NCBI GenBank assembly: GCA_910579935.1
Contig: CAJTVQ010000024.1
Location: 1-60,724, forward strand
DNA from: an uncultured Lachnospiraceae bacterium
Lineage (GTDB): Bacteria > Bacillota > Clostridia > Lachnospirales > Lachnospiraceae
Direction of reading: 5' to 3'
DNA length: 60,724 nt
The position numbers and the translations under genes were made by a program. Below the pieces are notes generated by a model that was not told the origin of the DNA, searched no databases, and was given only the letters and a program-made list of their open reading frames with translations. Each line of letters begins with the position of its first letter. Position 1 is the first letter of the stretch. Positions 1 through 8,814 of the stretch are shown here, one piece after another.

Positions 1-59
1 CCTTTACGGACAAGGTAGTGCGGCTTATTGAGAATGACAAGGACAGTGTAACCAATTGA
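1..59 (+). CDS. 3' end of an unidentified gene (partial)
   Basis: An open frame enters at base 3 and ends at the TGA at 57-59, leaving 18 codons that end in DKDSVTN. The piece is too short to assign to a family. It runs convergently toward the ADP-ribosylglycohydrolase remnant, 26 bp away. That it is coding is inferred only from the sensible residue mix, so it could be chance. Confidence 0.35.
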   Translation, partial: FTDKVVRLIENDKDSVTN

Positions 60-85
60 TAAGAAGATACACTTTTTCTTGTTCC

Positions 86-868
86 CTACTTGACATTACC
101 TAAGGTGACGGTAAGCTCCTTCCCCTGATCGTTTGTAAGTCTGCAGCCCCCTCCTCTTACGGGGCACGGCTCAAAACCCTGTACCGCCCCCCGGAAATCA
201 AACTCCCGTGTCAGCGCATCCAGTCCAAGCCGGATACCGTTCAGACAGCCTAAATTGGCTCCGTTGCAGTCCGTATCCCATCCAGCGGATACACATAACT
301 GCATGGTATCCCGGAAACTGTCCTTTCCCAAAAGCAGTACGGTCAGCATAAGCGCCGTATTGAGGATCACATGACAGTTCCCTGGAAACTTGTCATATCC
401 CCATCTTTTTTCCAGGTACTCCCGCGCCGTCCGGAAATCCGGTTTACTCCTGCAAAACTTCATAATTTCATAAAAAATATCTTTCAGCTGCCCTGCCTTT
501 ACATAATAAAGATTTTCCTCCAATAAAGCCCCGATATTCCTTTCGCGAAATGCTGCCGCTTCCATCCCTGCCCAAAAACAAGCCGACTCTACCGCCACGC
601 CGTCATGGCTGACCCGTGCCTGCATTTCCGTATATTTCCTTGCCTTTTCAATATCTCCGGCAAAGGTAAGGGGAATGGCATCCATGAAAATGTGCGCGCC
701 GATCTGCTCCGCGGCTGCTCTTCCGTTTTGCCTGATACTTCCGCTTTCCGGCGCTTTTATACCGCTCTTCAGCTGCAGATAAGCCGTATGTTCTGTGGAT
801 CTTCCCAGACCGCCCCACCAGAAAACCGTCTTTTCTTCGATCAGATAATTCAGCCATGTGTCAAACAT
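86..868 (-). pseudogene. ADP-ribosylglycohydrolase family, 5'-truncated
   Basis: About 260 residues resemble the ADP-ribosylglycohydrolase (ADPRG/DraG-like) family, which removes ADP-ribose groups using a Mg pair. Recognisable parts are WWGGLGRSTEHTAY near the start, EQIGAHIFMDA, VSHDGVAVESA, and the C-terminal metal-site motif GWDTDCNGANLG. Homology begins abruptly near 868. The frame stays open to 1111, but that extra sequence is just the antisense of the ribokinase fragment on the other strand, so it is not a genuine N-terminus. No ribosome site precedes any Met near the junction. It is a remnant left by a deletion that also removed the start of the divergent ribokinase. Confidence 0.75.
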
Positions 869-1535
869 TTCCGTTCTAGAAGATAAAGCAACGGGACAGG
901 CTTTCATCTCGATCGACGATACGGGGGAAAATTCCATTATTGTCATTCCCGGAGCAAACGGCGCCCTGTCCCGAAAAATGATGGAAAAAGAAAGGGAAAA
1001 CTTAAGAGAAACGGTCAAAAACAGTGATATTCTGGTTATGCAGCTTGAAATTCCTTTCGAAACGGTAATGTATCTCAAAGAGCTGGCTGTCTCTTTCCAT
1101 AAACTTGTCATTGTTGACCCGGCTCCAGCCGCAGCCAGTCTTCCTGACAGCTTCTGGAACGGAATTGATTATCTAAAGCCCAATGAAACCGCGCTGTCCA
1201 TTCTGACCGGCAGACAGATGAACACCCGCGAAGAGATTGCCCGGGGCGCAGTGATCCTGCTTGAAAAAGGCGTGCGCAATGTGATCGTGACAATGGGAAG
1301 TAAAGGGTACCTGTTCGATACGGAACGATTTTTCCAGGCTCCGCATGTAAAAGCCGTGGACACAACAGCTGCCGGGGACTGTTTTACCGCCGCCTTTGCC
1401 CTGGCGCTTGCCGAAGGCAAAACCTGCCCGGAAGCAATCGCATTCGGACAGGCTGCCTGCGCCATTGCAGTGACCAGAAAAGGAGCGCAGCCGTCCATTC
1501 CTTCCAAGGAGGAAGTGCCGTCCCCGTCCATGTAA
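867..1535 (+). pseudogene. rbsK: ribokinase (PfkB family), 5'-truncated
   Basis: The 223 codons match the C-terminal three quarters of ribokinase, which makes ribose 5-phosphate from ribose and ATP. Visible are LEDKATGQAFI, VDPAPA, LKPNE, the substrate/ATP stretch VTMGSKG and the catalytic-base motif DTTAAGDCFTAAFA; the end GAQPSIPSKEE is typical. The first roughly 85 residues of a normal protein of about 305, including the N-terminal GG substrate motif, are missing. The sequence joins head to head with the ADP-ribosylglycohydrolase remnant at about 866. The Met at 858 is in frame, but it lies in the other gene's antisense and has no ribosome site. Probably a dead gene. Confidence 0.8.
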
Positions 1536-1539
1536 GAAC

Positions 1540-1581
1540 CGGCAGCGCAGCCTATTCTCAGCCCGAAGCTGCGCACTGCCG
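1540..1581. terminator. hairpin between convergent rbsK remnant and rsgA
   Basis: GGCAG and CGCAGC pair with GCTGCG and CTGCC across a loop, with a two-base bulge. The hairpin sits exactly between the two convergent stop codons. There is no clear T-run on either side, so its role as a two-way terminator is inferred from position. Confidence 0.4.
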
Positions 1582-1582
1582 C

Positions 1583-2476
1583 TCAGTATTTCCTCCTGTC
1601 CTGCAATTCCTGAAACAGCATCTGATAATTGCGATACCGTACCGGACTGATCTTCCCCTCCCGCAGCGCTTCCTTCACGCCGCAGTCCGGTTCGTTTAAA
1701 TGCATACATCCACGGAACCTGCAGGCTTCTTCACAGGCTGCAAATTCAGGATAAAAATCCTTCAGTTCCTCTTTCTCCATCGAAAAAAGCTGCAGAGACG
1801 TAAACCCGGGCGTATCCATGATATACGTATTTTCATGCAGCGCAATTAATTCCGAATGCCTGGTCGTATGCTTTCCCCTGTCAATCTTACGGCTGATTTC
1901 CCCTGTCTGCATTCCAGCCGACGGGTTCAGACAGTTGATCAGGGAGGATTTCCCCACCCCGCTCGGTCCCGCTACCGCCGTGGTCTTTCCGCGCAGCAGT
2001 CTTTTCAGTTCTTCCATGCCTTCCCGTTTCTCCGCACTGGCAAACAAGACACGATAGCCGGTTCCTTCATAAGCATGGCGCAGCTCTTCTTTTTCTTCCG
2101 GCGTGGCAATATCCTGCTTGTTAAAGCAAATGATACTGTCAAGCCCCTGTTGTTCCATCATAATAAGAAACCGGTCCAGCAGATTAAAATTCGGCTCCGG
2201 TTTCACAACGGCAAATACCACCAGCGCCTGGTCGATATTGGCAACTGCCGGCCGCACCAGCTCACTGCGCCGCGGAAGAAGCTCCACGATATTTCCGGTC
2301 TCCTCCTCTTCGTCCAGTATCTCCAGCTTTACGTCGTCTCCTGTCAAAGGCTTCCGGTTCTCCTTCCGGAAGATGCCTTTCGCTTTACATTCGTATATCT
2401 TCCCGCATGTTTCCGGTTCTTCCTCTGTGTATACATAATAAAAACCGGCTATGCCCTTCACGATCTTTCCCTGCAT
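1583..2476 (-). CDS. rsgA: ribosome small-subunit GTPase RsgA
   Basis: The 297-residue circularly permuted GTPase that checks late 30S maturation. An N-terminal OB-fold (about 1-70) is followed by a G domain with the permuted order NKQD (G4), then the P-loop GPSGVGKSSLIN, the T-rich switch TTRH and DTPG. The C-terminal zinc knuckle is visible as Cys, Cys, His, Cys around CRFRGCMHLNEPDC. Length is normal. The ATG has AAGGAACGGGAAGG just upstream. It follows prkC by 12 bp, the usual Clostridia order, and is the last gene of the murE-rsgA run. The rpe and thiamine pyrophosphokinase genes that often come next are absent, replaced by the deletion scar at the left edge. Confidence 0.95.
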   Translation of the reverse strand: MQGKIVKGIAGFYYVYTEEEPETCGKIYECKAKGIFRKENRKPLTGDDVKLEILDEEEETGNIVELLPRRSELVRPAVANIDQALVVFAVVKPEPNFNLLDRFLIMMEQQGLDSIICFNKQDIATPEEKEELRHAYEGTGYRVLFASAEKREGMEELKRLLRGKTTAVAGPSGVGKSSLINCLNPSAGMQTGEISRKIDRGKHTTRHSELIALHENTYIMDTPGFTSLQLFSMEKEELKDFYPEFAACEEACRFRGCMHLNEPDCGVKEALREGKISPVRYRNYQMLFQELQDRRKY

Positions 2477-2488
2477 CCTTCCCGTTCC

Positions 2489-4702
2489 TTATGCTTCCGG
2501 CGTAAACTGCAGTTCCCTGACCACAGTCTTTTCCACCTCTGTCCCCTCCGTAGTGATGGTTTCCCCCGTCTCCGGATTCGTATCCGTAACCGCATCCGTC
2601 TTTACCGTATAAGTAAATGTCACGGTGCCGGAAGCGGATTGGATTCCCGTATAGTTTACCGAAATCGGAAAAGAAGCCGTATTGGTATTTAACAGTGACA
2701 CACCGTCGGCCGTCAGGATGCTTACTACCACATTCAGTCCGTCCTTGTAGTCGGGATCCTCTTCCGCCGAAGGAGGCTCTATGCTGCCGCTGAAACTGTA
2801 AGTAGACTGTTTCGGGCCCAGGCTGACCCTTAAATCAATGGTTGTTCCGCTGTCTACATAAGTGCCGACGGAATAACTCTGATAACACACCAGCCCCGCT
2901 AACGATGCGTCGTCATTGTTTACCTCCGTAACACTCGCCACGGATAACCCCAGTTCTGTCAGGGTAGCAATGGCATCCATCTCGGAAACGCCTATCACAT
3001 TCGGCACCCGGACCTTGTTTTCCTCCGGTCCCTGACTGATCCGGAGCGTAACGGTGGAGCCGCTGGGCGCCTTGGAACCGCCCTCCGGACTCTGTGAGAT
3101 AATATTCCCTTTCGGCACCTGCGAATCATAGCTCTCGGTACGGTTCACCACGAACCCCTTCTGTTCCAGGGTGGACACGCCTTCCGCCGTGGATGCCCCC
3201 ACTACATTCGGCACCTCGATACCGCTGGCTCCGGCGCTGACGGTCAGAAGGATATCCGTCTCTCCATCCACCATTACACCGATATCAATATTGCACCGCA
3301 GCACCAGCCCCGCTTCGTACTCGTCCGTCTCCTGATAGGCCACTTCCGGATTCAGCCCCATTCCCAGAAGTTCCTGCCTTACCTCTTCCAGCTGTCTTCC
3401 GACCACCTTCGGCATTTCCACTTTCTCGGCCTCTTCCTCCGCTGCCGTATCCTCCCTGTCGCCGATTCCGCCTTCAAACGGGAAAATTCCTATCGTCTTG
3501 CCGACTAAAAACAGTACGATACAGCCGATCACCAGGGCTGCCGCCACGGCAAGAATGGTCGTGATCCGTTCCATCTTCGGATCATAATCCTCGTCCTCTT
3601 CCAGTTCTTCCCCGTCCTCGTAATCCTCCTCTATGTCCTCTTCTTCGTATGCTTCTTCCTCATATTCCTCTTCATACGTTCCTTCCTCGTACTCGTCCTC
3701 TTCCTCCTCCGGTTCCGGTTCCGGCCGCCGCGCTTTCCGCTGCACATCCTTCTTCAGCCGCAGCGCCTCATCCATGGAATCCCGTCTGTCCGACTGCCTC
3801 TTGATCTGTACCATATCCCTGTCCGTGATCATGCGGGTGGACGCTTCCTCATCCGGATCCACGATCTTTACAAAATCCTCATCCGGATTGATCAGGGACT
3901 GCTTCAGGTCCGCGATCAGCTCCGCCATGGTCTGATACCTGCGGTCCGGACTCTTCTGACAGCATTTAAAGACAATCTGCTCCACACTGACCGGTATTTC
4001 CGGTATATAATCCCTTGGAGACGGAATCGGCTCCTGAATATGTTTAATGGCAATCGCCACCGTTGTCTCGCCGTTGAACGGAACCCGCCCCGTCAGCATT
4101 TCAAACAGCGTAATGCCAAGGGAATAGATATCGCTCTTCTCGTCGCTGTAACCGCCCCGCGCCTGTTCCGGCGAAGTATAATGTACCGACCCCATCACGT
4201 TCGAGGTGATCGTATTGCTGGTCGCTGCCTTGGCAATGCCGAAGTCCGTTACTTTTACCTTGCCTTCCTTTGAAATAATGATATTCTGGGGCTTGATATC
4301 CCGGTGAATGATATGGTTATTGTGGGCAGCCTCAATCCCCATGGAAATCTGTATGGCAATACTGATAGCCTCCTTCACCGAAAGCCTTGCCTTTTTTTCA
4401 ATGTATTTTTTCAGGGTAATGCCTTCCACCAGTTCCATCACAATATAATAAATGCCGTTTTCTTCCCCTACGTCATATACATTGACAATATTGGGATGCA
4501 TCAGTCCCGCGGCTGCCTGCGCCTCCACGCGGAACTTGGATACAAAATTCGCATTTTCGGAAAACTCCTGTTTCAATACCTTGATCGCCACAAAACGGTT
4601 TAACTTATGGCACTTTGCTTTATATACATCCGACATGCCACCGGTACCTATCTTTTCCAGTATCTCATATCGCTCTCCAATTATCATTCCTATCTTAATC
4701 AT
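2489..4702 (-). CDS. prkC: PASTA-domain Ser/Thr protein kinase (PrkC/Stk1 type)
   Basis: Membrane kinase that senses muropeptides or lipid II and phosphorylates targets in wall growth and translation. The kinase domain (about residues 12-270) shows the glycine loop GTGGMSDVYKA, AIKVLK, HRDIKPQN and DFGIA. A roughly 50-residue linker made almost only of Glu, Asp and Tyr (about 330-380) comes next, then one membrane helix (ILAVAAALVIGCIVLFLVG), three PASTA repeats (each opening PxVVG or PNVxG) and a final beta-rich segment of about 90 residues. I take the ATG at 4702, giving MIKIGMIIGERYEIL, because the GTG at 4732 lacks a ribosome site; AAAGGAG lies 13 nt before the ATG, which is long. The phosphatase gene stp is directly upstream. 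Confidence 0.93.
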   Translation of the reverse strand: MIKIGMIIGERYEILEKIGTGGMSDVYKAKCHKLNRFVAIKVLKQEFSENANFVSKFRVEAQAAAGLMHPNIVNVYDVGEENGIYYIVMELVEGITLKKYIEKKARLSVKEAISIAIQISMGIEAAHNNHIIHRDIKPQNIIISKEGKVKVTDFGIAKAATSNTITSNVMGSVHYTSPEQARGGYSDEKSDIYSLGITLFEMLTGRVPFNGETTVAIAIKHIQEPIPSPRDYIPEIPVSVEQIVFKCCQKSPDRRYQTMAELIADLKQSLINPDEDFVKIVDPDEEASTRMITDRDMVQIKRQSDRRDSMDEALRLKKDVQRKARRPEPEPEEEEDEYEEGTYEEEYEEEAYEEEDIEEDYEDGEELEEDEDYDPKMERITTILAVAAALVIGCIVLFLVGKTIGIFPFEGGIGDREDTAAEEEAEKVEMPKVVGRQLEEVRQELLGMGLNPEVAYQETDEYEAGLVLRCNIDIGVMVDGETDILLTVSAGASGIEVPNVVGASTAEGVSTLEQKGFVVNRTESYDSQVPKGNIISQSPEGGSKAPSGSTVTLRISQGPEENKVRVPNVIGVSEMDAIATLTELGLSVASVTEVNNDDASLAGLVCYQSYSVGTYVDSGTTIDLRVSLGPKQSTYSFSGSIEPPSAEEDPDYKDGLNVVVSILTADGVSLLNTNTASFPISVNYTGIQSASGTVTFTYTVKTDAVTDTNPETGETITTEGTEVEKTVVRELQFTPEA

Positions 4703-4758
4703 TCCAACAACAATGCTCCTTTCAAAGTCCACCCGGCCGGACCGGAGAACGTTTCTCC

Positions 4759-5517
4759 CTAGAAGAGTTCCCCGCTCCGTTCTTCGGTCACGGGTTCGAT
4801 CACAATTACCGCGATATTGTCTTTTCCTCCATTTTGATTTGCTGCTTTCACTAATTCTCCCGCCTTTTCCTCCACGCTTCCCTGACTGGAAAGAATCATG
4901 TGGATCTCCTCATCTTCCAACATATTGGTCAATCCGTCGGAACACATCAGCACGATATCCCCGGGTTCCAGTTCTACATGGAAAAAATCCGCCTCCACCG
5001 TATCCCTGGCTCCAATTGCTCTTGTAATGATATTTTTATCCGGATGGCTTCTGGCCGCCGCCCTGTCAATGCCGCCCAGCCGGACCATCTCTTCCACAAG
5101 GGAATGATCCCTCGTGATCTGCTCAATTTTCCTGTCATTTACCACATACAGCCTGCTGTCGCCCACATTGGCGACTTCCAGATATTTATCGCTTAAGCAT
5201 GTGGCGGCCACCATCGTAGTACCCATACCGCTCAATGCTGTTTCCTCTCCTGCTTTCTTCCTGATATGGCTGTTGGCCGTTTCAATCGCCGTCCCCAGTA
5301 TCTTCACCGGACTCTTTTCGAACGAACGCCCGATTTCCTCTATCACGGTCTCCACCGCATATTTGGAAGCATAATCCCCCGCATTATGCCCTCCCATGCC
5401 GTCCGCCACAATAAATATGTTCGGCAGGTTTCCTATCGGCTTATCCGATGCAAACACATAATCCTGATTCAGTTTTCTTTTTCTCCCAATATCCGTAACG
5501 GAAAATGTCCTTAACAC
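4759..5517 (-). CDS. stp: PP2C-family Ser/Thr phosphatase (Stp/PrpC)
   Basis: A 252-residue manganese-dependent phosphatase that reverses PrkC phosphorylation. Metal-binding motifs are in order: NQDY near residue 20, DGMGGHNAGDYAS near 45, VGDSRLYV, CSDGLTNM and GGKDNIAVI. The frame is open to 5592, but the start is best placed at the GTG at 5517 (product begins MLRTFSVTDIGR), because GGAGG sits 7 nt before it and family members start at this point. The upstream part of the open frame would encode an atypical extension overlapping rlmN. It pairs with prkC downstream, 56 bp apart. Confidence 0.93.
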   Translation of the reverse strand: MLRTFSVTDIGRKRKLNQDYVFASDKPIGNLPNIFIVADGMGGHNAGDYASKYAVETVIEEIGRSFEKSPVKILGTAIETANSHIRKKAGEETALSGMGTTMVAATCLSDKYLEVANVGDSRLYVVNDRKIEQITRDHSLVEEMVRLGGIDRAAARSHPDKNIITRAIGARDTVEADFFHVELEPGDIVLMCSDGLTNMLEDEEIHMILSSQGSVEEKAGELVKAANQNGGKDNIAVIVIEPVTEERSGELF

Positions 5518-5558
5518 TTCTAAACCTCCAAGTTCACCAAACCTATGGATGAAGAGGA

Positions 5559-6596
5559 TCACGAACGCATGCTGCGCCTTAACTGGCCGCACGCTCCGTC
5601 AATATCCCTTCCCATTTCCCTTCTTATAGTAACATTTATTCCATTTTTTTCAAGTTTATTTTTAAATACAGCCGCTTCTTCCGGTGTACCGGGCCGGAAA
5701 TCCCGCTCTTTTATGGGATTTACCGGAATCAGGTTCACATGACAGTTCAGGGGCTTTGCCAGCCGGACCAGCCCTGCCGCATCCTCCTCCCCGTCATTCA
5801 CACCGCCCACCAAACTGTATTCAAACGTTATCCTGCGCCCCGTCTTATCAAAATAGTATACACATGCTTCCATCAATTCATCCAGACCGTAACGGTTGGC
5901 GACCGGCATCATCTGCCGCCGTTTCCCGTCCGTTACGGCATGAAGGGACAGGGCAAGCGTGATCTGCATTCCCTCCTCCGCCAGCATACGCATCTGCGGC
6001 GCCAGTCCGCAGGTGGAAACGGTAATGTTCCGCTGACTGATATGCAGACCGTTCTCATCGGTGAGCAGCCGTATGAACTTCACCAGACTTTCATAGTTAT
6101 CCAACGGTTCCCCCGTTCCCATTACCACTACATTGGACACCCGCTCTCCGGTCAGCCGTGTTATGGCATAGACCTGCTCCAGCATCTCCGAAGGAAGCAG
6201 CCCACGTTCCAGCCCGTCCAGCGTGGAAGCACAGAACACGCATCCCATACGGCATCCCACCTGGGAGGAAATGCAGACGCTGTTCCCATGTTTATATTTC
6301 ATCCAGACACTTTCCACCGTATTCCCGTCCGGCAGCTCAAACAAAAATTTTTTCGTCCCGTCGATTGCCGACTCCTGCATCTTCAAAAGCCTTAAACCGG
6401 TATAAACATACCCCTCCCGGCATTTTTCCCGCAATCCCTTCGCGATATTGGTCATCTGCCCGAAGTCTTCCGCCAGCTTTACATGCATCCATTCATAAAT
6501 CTGTTTTGCCCGGAAGGGTTTCTCCCCCATGACGGACATTTCGCTTTTTAATTCCTCCAGTGACAGGGACTTTATGTCTTTTTTCGTATTTTCCAA
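5559..6596 (-). CDS. rlmN: dual-specificity 23S rRNA/tRNA methyltransferase RlmN
   Basis: Radical SAM enzyme that methylates C2 of A2503 in 23S rRNA and A37 of some tRNAs. The cluster motif CRMGCVFC and the GTGEPLDNY motif are present, as are the catalytic cysteines: CG in DGACGQLR near the C-terminus and C in VSTCG. I place the start at the TTG at 6596 (MENTKKDIKSLSL), giving 345 residues, the usual family length; AAGGA lies 9 nt upstream. An ATG at 6638 with AGGAAG is the main alternative, and the frame is open to 6686. It lies between rsmB and stp, as in most Clostridia. Confidence 0.93.
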   Translation of the reverse strand: MENTKKDIKSLSLEELKSEMSVMGEKPFRAKQIYEWMHVKLAEDFGQMTNIAKGLREKCREGYVYTGLRLLKMQESAIDGTKKFLFELPDGNTVESVWMKYKHGNSVCISSQVGCRMGCVFCASTLDGLERGLLPSEMLEQVYAITRLTGERVSNVVVMGTGEPLDNYESLVKFIRLLTDENGLHISQRNITVSTCGLAPQMRMLAEEGMQITLALSLHAVTDGKRRQMMPVANRYGLDELMEACVYYFDKTGRRITFEYSLVGGVNDGEEDAAGLVRLAKPLNCHVNLIPVNPIKERDFRPGTPEEAAVFKNKLEKNGINVTIRREMGRDIDGACGQLRRSMRS

Positions 6597-6695
6597 TGTG
6601 CAAAATCCTTTCCTGCTGCTGTCTGTATCCGCTTTCATCCGCTGCCGCTTCCTATAAAGCGATACCTCCAGACAGCCTTCTTCCATAAAACCGCT

Positions 6696-8073
6696 TTACG
6701 CCTCCCGGCTTTTCCGCACAAACCGCGCTATAAAAAAACCGTCCGTCTCATGTACCCCCGGCAAAAGCTGCAGACAGCCGTTCCCCTCTGTCCCGCTCTC
6801 CGGCACGTTTCCCAAAAATCCCCGGATGTCCTCCGGTTCAAACGGATAATTCTCTAGAAACCACTGCACGATCTCCTCATTCTCTTCCCTGCGCACGGTA
6901 CAGGTGCTGTAAACCAGCGTCCCCTGCGGCTTCACATAACGCCAGACCGTATCCAGCAGTTGTTTCTGCAGTTTCGGAAGCTCCTGCAGACCCTCCAACG
7001 TTATATTATACTTGATATCCCTCTTTTTGCCAAGTATCCCCAATCCGGAACAGGGCAGATCCGCCAAAACCACATCCGCCCGTTCCAAAAGCGATGCATC
7101 ATACACCGTTCCGTCAAACACTTCCGTCTCCACGTTTGCAAGTCCCAGCCGCATTGCATTCTCCCTGATAAGCGCCGCCTTTTCTTCCGAAATATCCCTG
7201 CAGAGCACCTTTCCCGTACCCTTAAGCAATTCCGCCGCATGTGTCCCCTTCCCTCCGGGCGCGGCGCACACGTCCAATACAAAATCCCCCTCCCTGATCC
7301 CCGCGCACTCCACCGCCAGCATGGAACTCACATCCTGTACGGTAAAGAGCCCTTCCTCAAAACCGGGAACTCTCTTCACCCCTTCCAAATGGGTCAGACT
7401 ATATGCATAATCCAGATACGGATGGGGCTGCGCCACGATTCCCGCATCCCGCATCCGGTCCAGCAGTTTTTCCGTTCCTCCGTGTTTCCCTTCCCGCACT
7501 TCCTGCTTCACCCTTATCGTCACCGGATGCACGGCCAGCATTGCATCCAGCATCCGTTTGGTCCGCTCCGCCCCGTACGCGTCAATCCACATGGAAACCA
7601 AAAACTCCGGCATGGAATAAACCACCGACAGATACCTCAGCGGCTCCTTCTCCCGGTCCGGATAAATCTCCCCGATCGTTTCTTTCTTCCTTGCAATATT
7701 GCGGAGCACCCCGTTCACAAATCCCTTCAGCTGCCCGAACTTCCGTTTCGATGCCAGTTTCACCGCCTCATTGCAGACTGCCGCGTCCGGCACACCGTCC
7801 ATAAATAAAAGCTGGTACACACTCATCCGCAGCAGACACCGGATCATGTGCTGGACGCATCTTCCCCGCCGGTACACTGGAATATGCGTCCAGCACATGA
7901 TCCAGCTGAATCCGCCTCTCCACCGTCCCCTCTGTTACCCGCTTTATAAACGCCTTTTCTTTCCCGTCCAGATAATCATGCTTATCCAGTACATCCCGTA
8001 TCAGCAGATTACTGTAAGTCCCCTCTGCCTCCATCTGAAGCAGCATATCCAAAACCAATTCCCGTACATTCAT
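6696..8073 (-). pseudogene. rsmB: 16S rRNA m5C967 methyltransferase RsmB, frameshifted
   Basis: RsmB (Sun/Fmu) methylates C967 of 16S rRNA with SAM. The N-terminal NusB-like domain starts at the ATG at 8073 (MNVRELVLDML, with AAGGAT upstream) and reads through LDHVLDAYSSVPAGKMRP, after which the frame is lost. The rest (IRCLLRMSVYQLLF to the end at 6696) continues in another frame and includes the SAM site DVCAAPGGKGTHAAE, DLPCSGLG and catalytic Cys STCTV. Removing four bases (TGTG on the plus strand, 7847-7850) restores one 458-residue frame. The insertion also creates an ATG at 7847 from which a fragment of about 383 residues without most of the NusB domain could start. Either a true mutation or an assembly error. 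Confidence 0.88.
7841..7903. repeat. perfect 20-bp inverted repeat inside rsmB
   Basis: The arm at 7841-7860 (ggatcatgtgctggacgcat) is the exact reverse complement of 7884-7903, with a 23-nt loop. The right arm encodes conserved RsmB residues DHVLDAY. The left arm contains the four extra bases that break the frame; without them it would match the other arm in 16 positions with one 4-nt gap. Confidence 0.95.
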
Positions 8074-8093
8074 CCTTTATCATGTCCTCTCCG

Positions 8094-8801
8094 TCACCGG
8101 TCATTCCTCCGGTTCCCCCCGAACAGCAGAACCAGCCTCAGCAGCTGCAGGATAGACGAAGCCGCCCCCGCCACATAGGTCAAGGCTGCGGCGCCAAGCA
8201 CTTTCCTGCAGTACGCCGTCTCCTGCCCTTCGGTAATCCCGCCCTCCTGCAGCATTACAAGCGCCCTTGAAGACGCATTGAACTCCACCGGAAGCGTCAC
8301 CACCTGAAACAGCACGGCCAGTGCAAAGACCCATATTCCCACCTGCACCAGGGTGGAATTCAGCCCTAACAATACCCCCAGCAGGATCAGGGGAATCCCC
8401 AGTCTGGAGCCGATATTGGCCGCGGGTACCAGCGCACCGCGCAGCTTTAACGGCGCATACCCCTGTTTATGCTGCACCGCATGTCCGCATTCATGGGCCG
8501 CCACCCCGATCGCCGCCACGGAAGCGGCGCCGTAGGTACTGTCTGACAGACGGAGCACCTTACTGCGCGGGTCGTAATGGTCCGTCAGTTCTCCTCTTAC
8601 CCGTTCTATCCGGACATCGTGAATCCCCGCGTTATGCAGGATACGCGCCGCCGCTTCCGCTCCTGTCATCCCGCTCATACATCTTATTTTTGCATACTTA
8701 CTATAGGTGCCATTCAGCTTCGCACTGGCGGCCATACATAAAACCGCTCCCACAAGCACCAATACATAGGTAGGGTCAAAATAAAAACCGTAATATCCCA
8801 T
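8094..8801 (-). CDS. membrane zinc metallopeptidase, YugP-like
   Basis: A 235-residue integral membrane protein of the putative neutral zinc metallopeptidase family (YugP/COG2738). An N-terminal membrane helix (YVLVLVGAVLCMAASAKL) is followed by TGAEAAARIL, the zinc motif HECGHAVQH and two or three C-terminal hydrophobic segments (GIPLILLGVLLGL, IWVFALAVLFQVVTL). The start is set at 8801 (MGYYGFYFDPTYV), because AAGGAGG lies 9 nt before it; the open frame extends to 8855. It lies between fmt and rsmB, 13 bp after fmt, a common Clostridia arrangement. The substrate of the family is not well defined. Confidence 0.9.
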   Translation of the reverse strand: MGYYGFYFDPTYVLVLVGAVLCMAASAKLNGTYSKYAKIRCMSGMTGAEAAARILHNAGIHDVRIERVRGELTDHYDPRSKVLRLSDSTYGAASVAAIGVAAHECGHAVQHKQGYAPLKLRGALVPAANIGSRLGIPLILLGVLLGLNSTLVQVGIWVFALAVLFQVVTLPVEFNASSRALVMLQEGGITEGQETAYCRKVLGAAALTYVAGAASSILQLLRLVLLFGGNRRNDR

Positions 8802-8814
8802 CACCGCATCCTCC

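Noticed and set aside
869..1111. N-terminal 80 residues of a minus-strand open frame upstream of the ADP-ribosylglycohydrolase remnant
   Set aside because: It is the antisense of conserved ribokinase codons on the plus strand, with no ribosome site. The open frame is accidental.
3633..3935. Ser-rich plus-strand frame
   Set aside because: Antisense of the acidic linker of prkC; GAA/GAG codons read as TTC/CTC produce a false Ser-rich protein.
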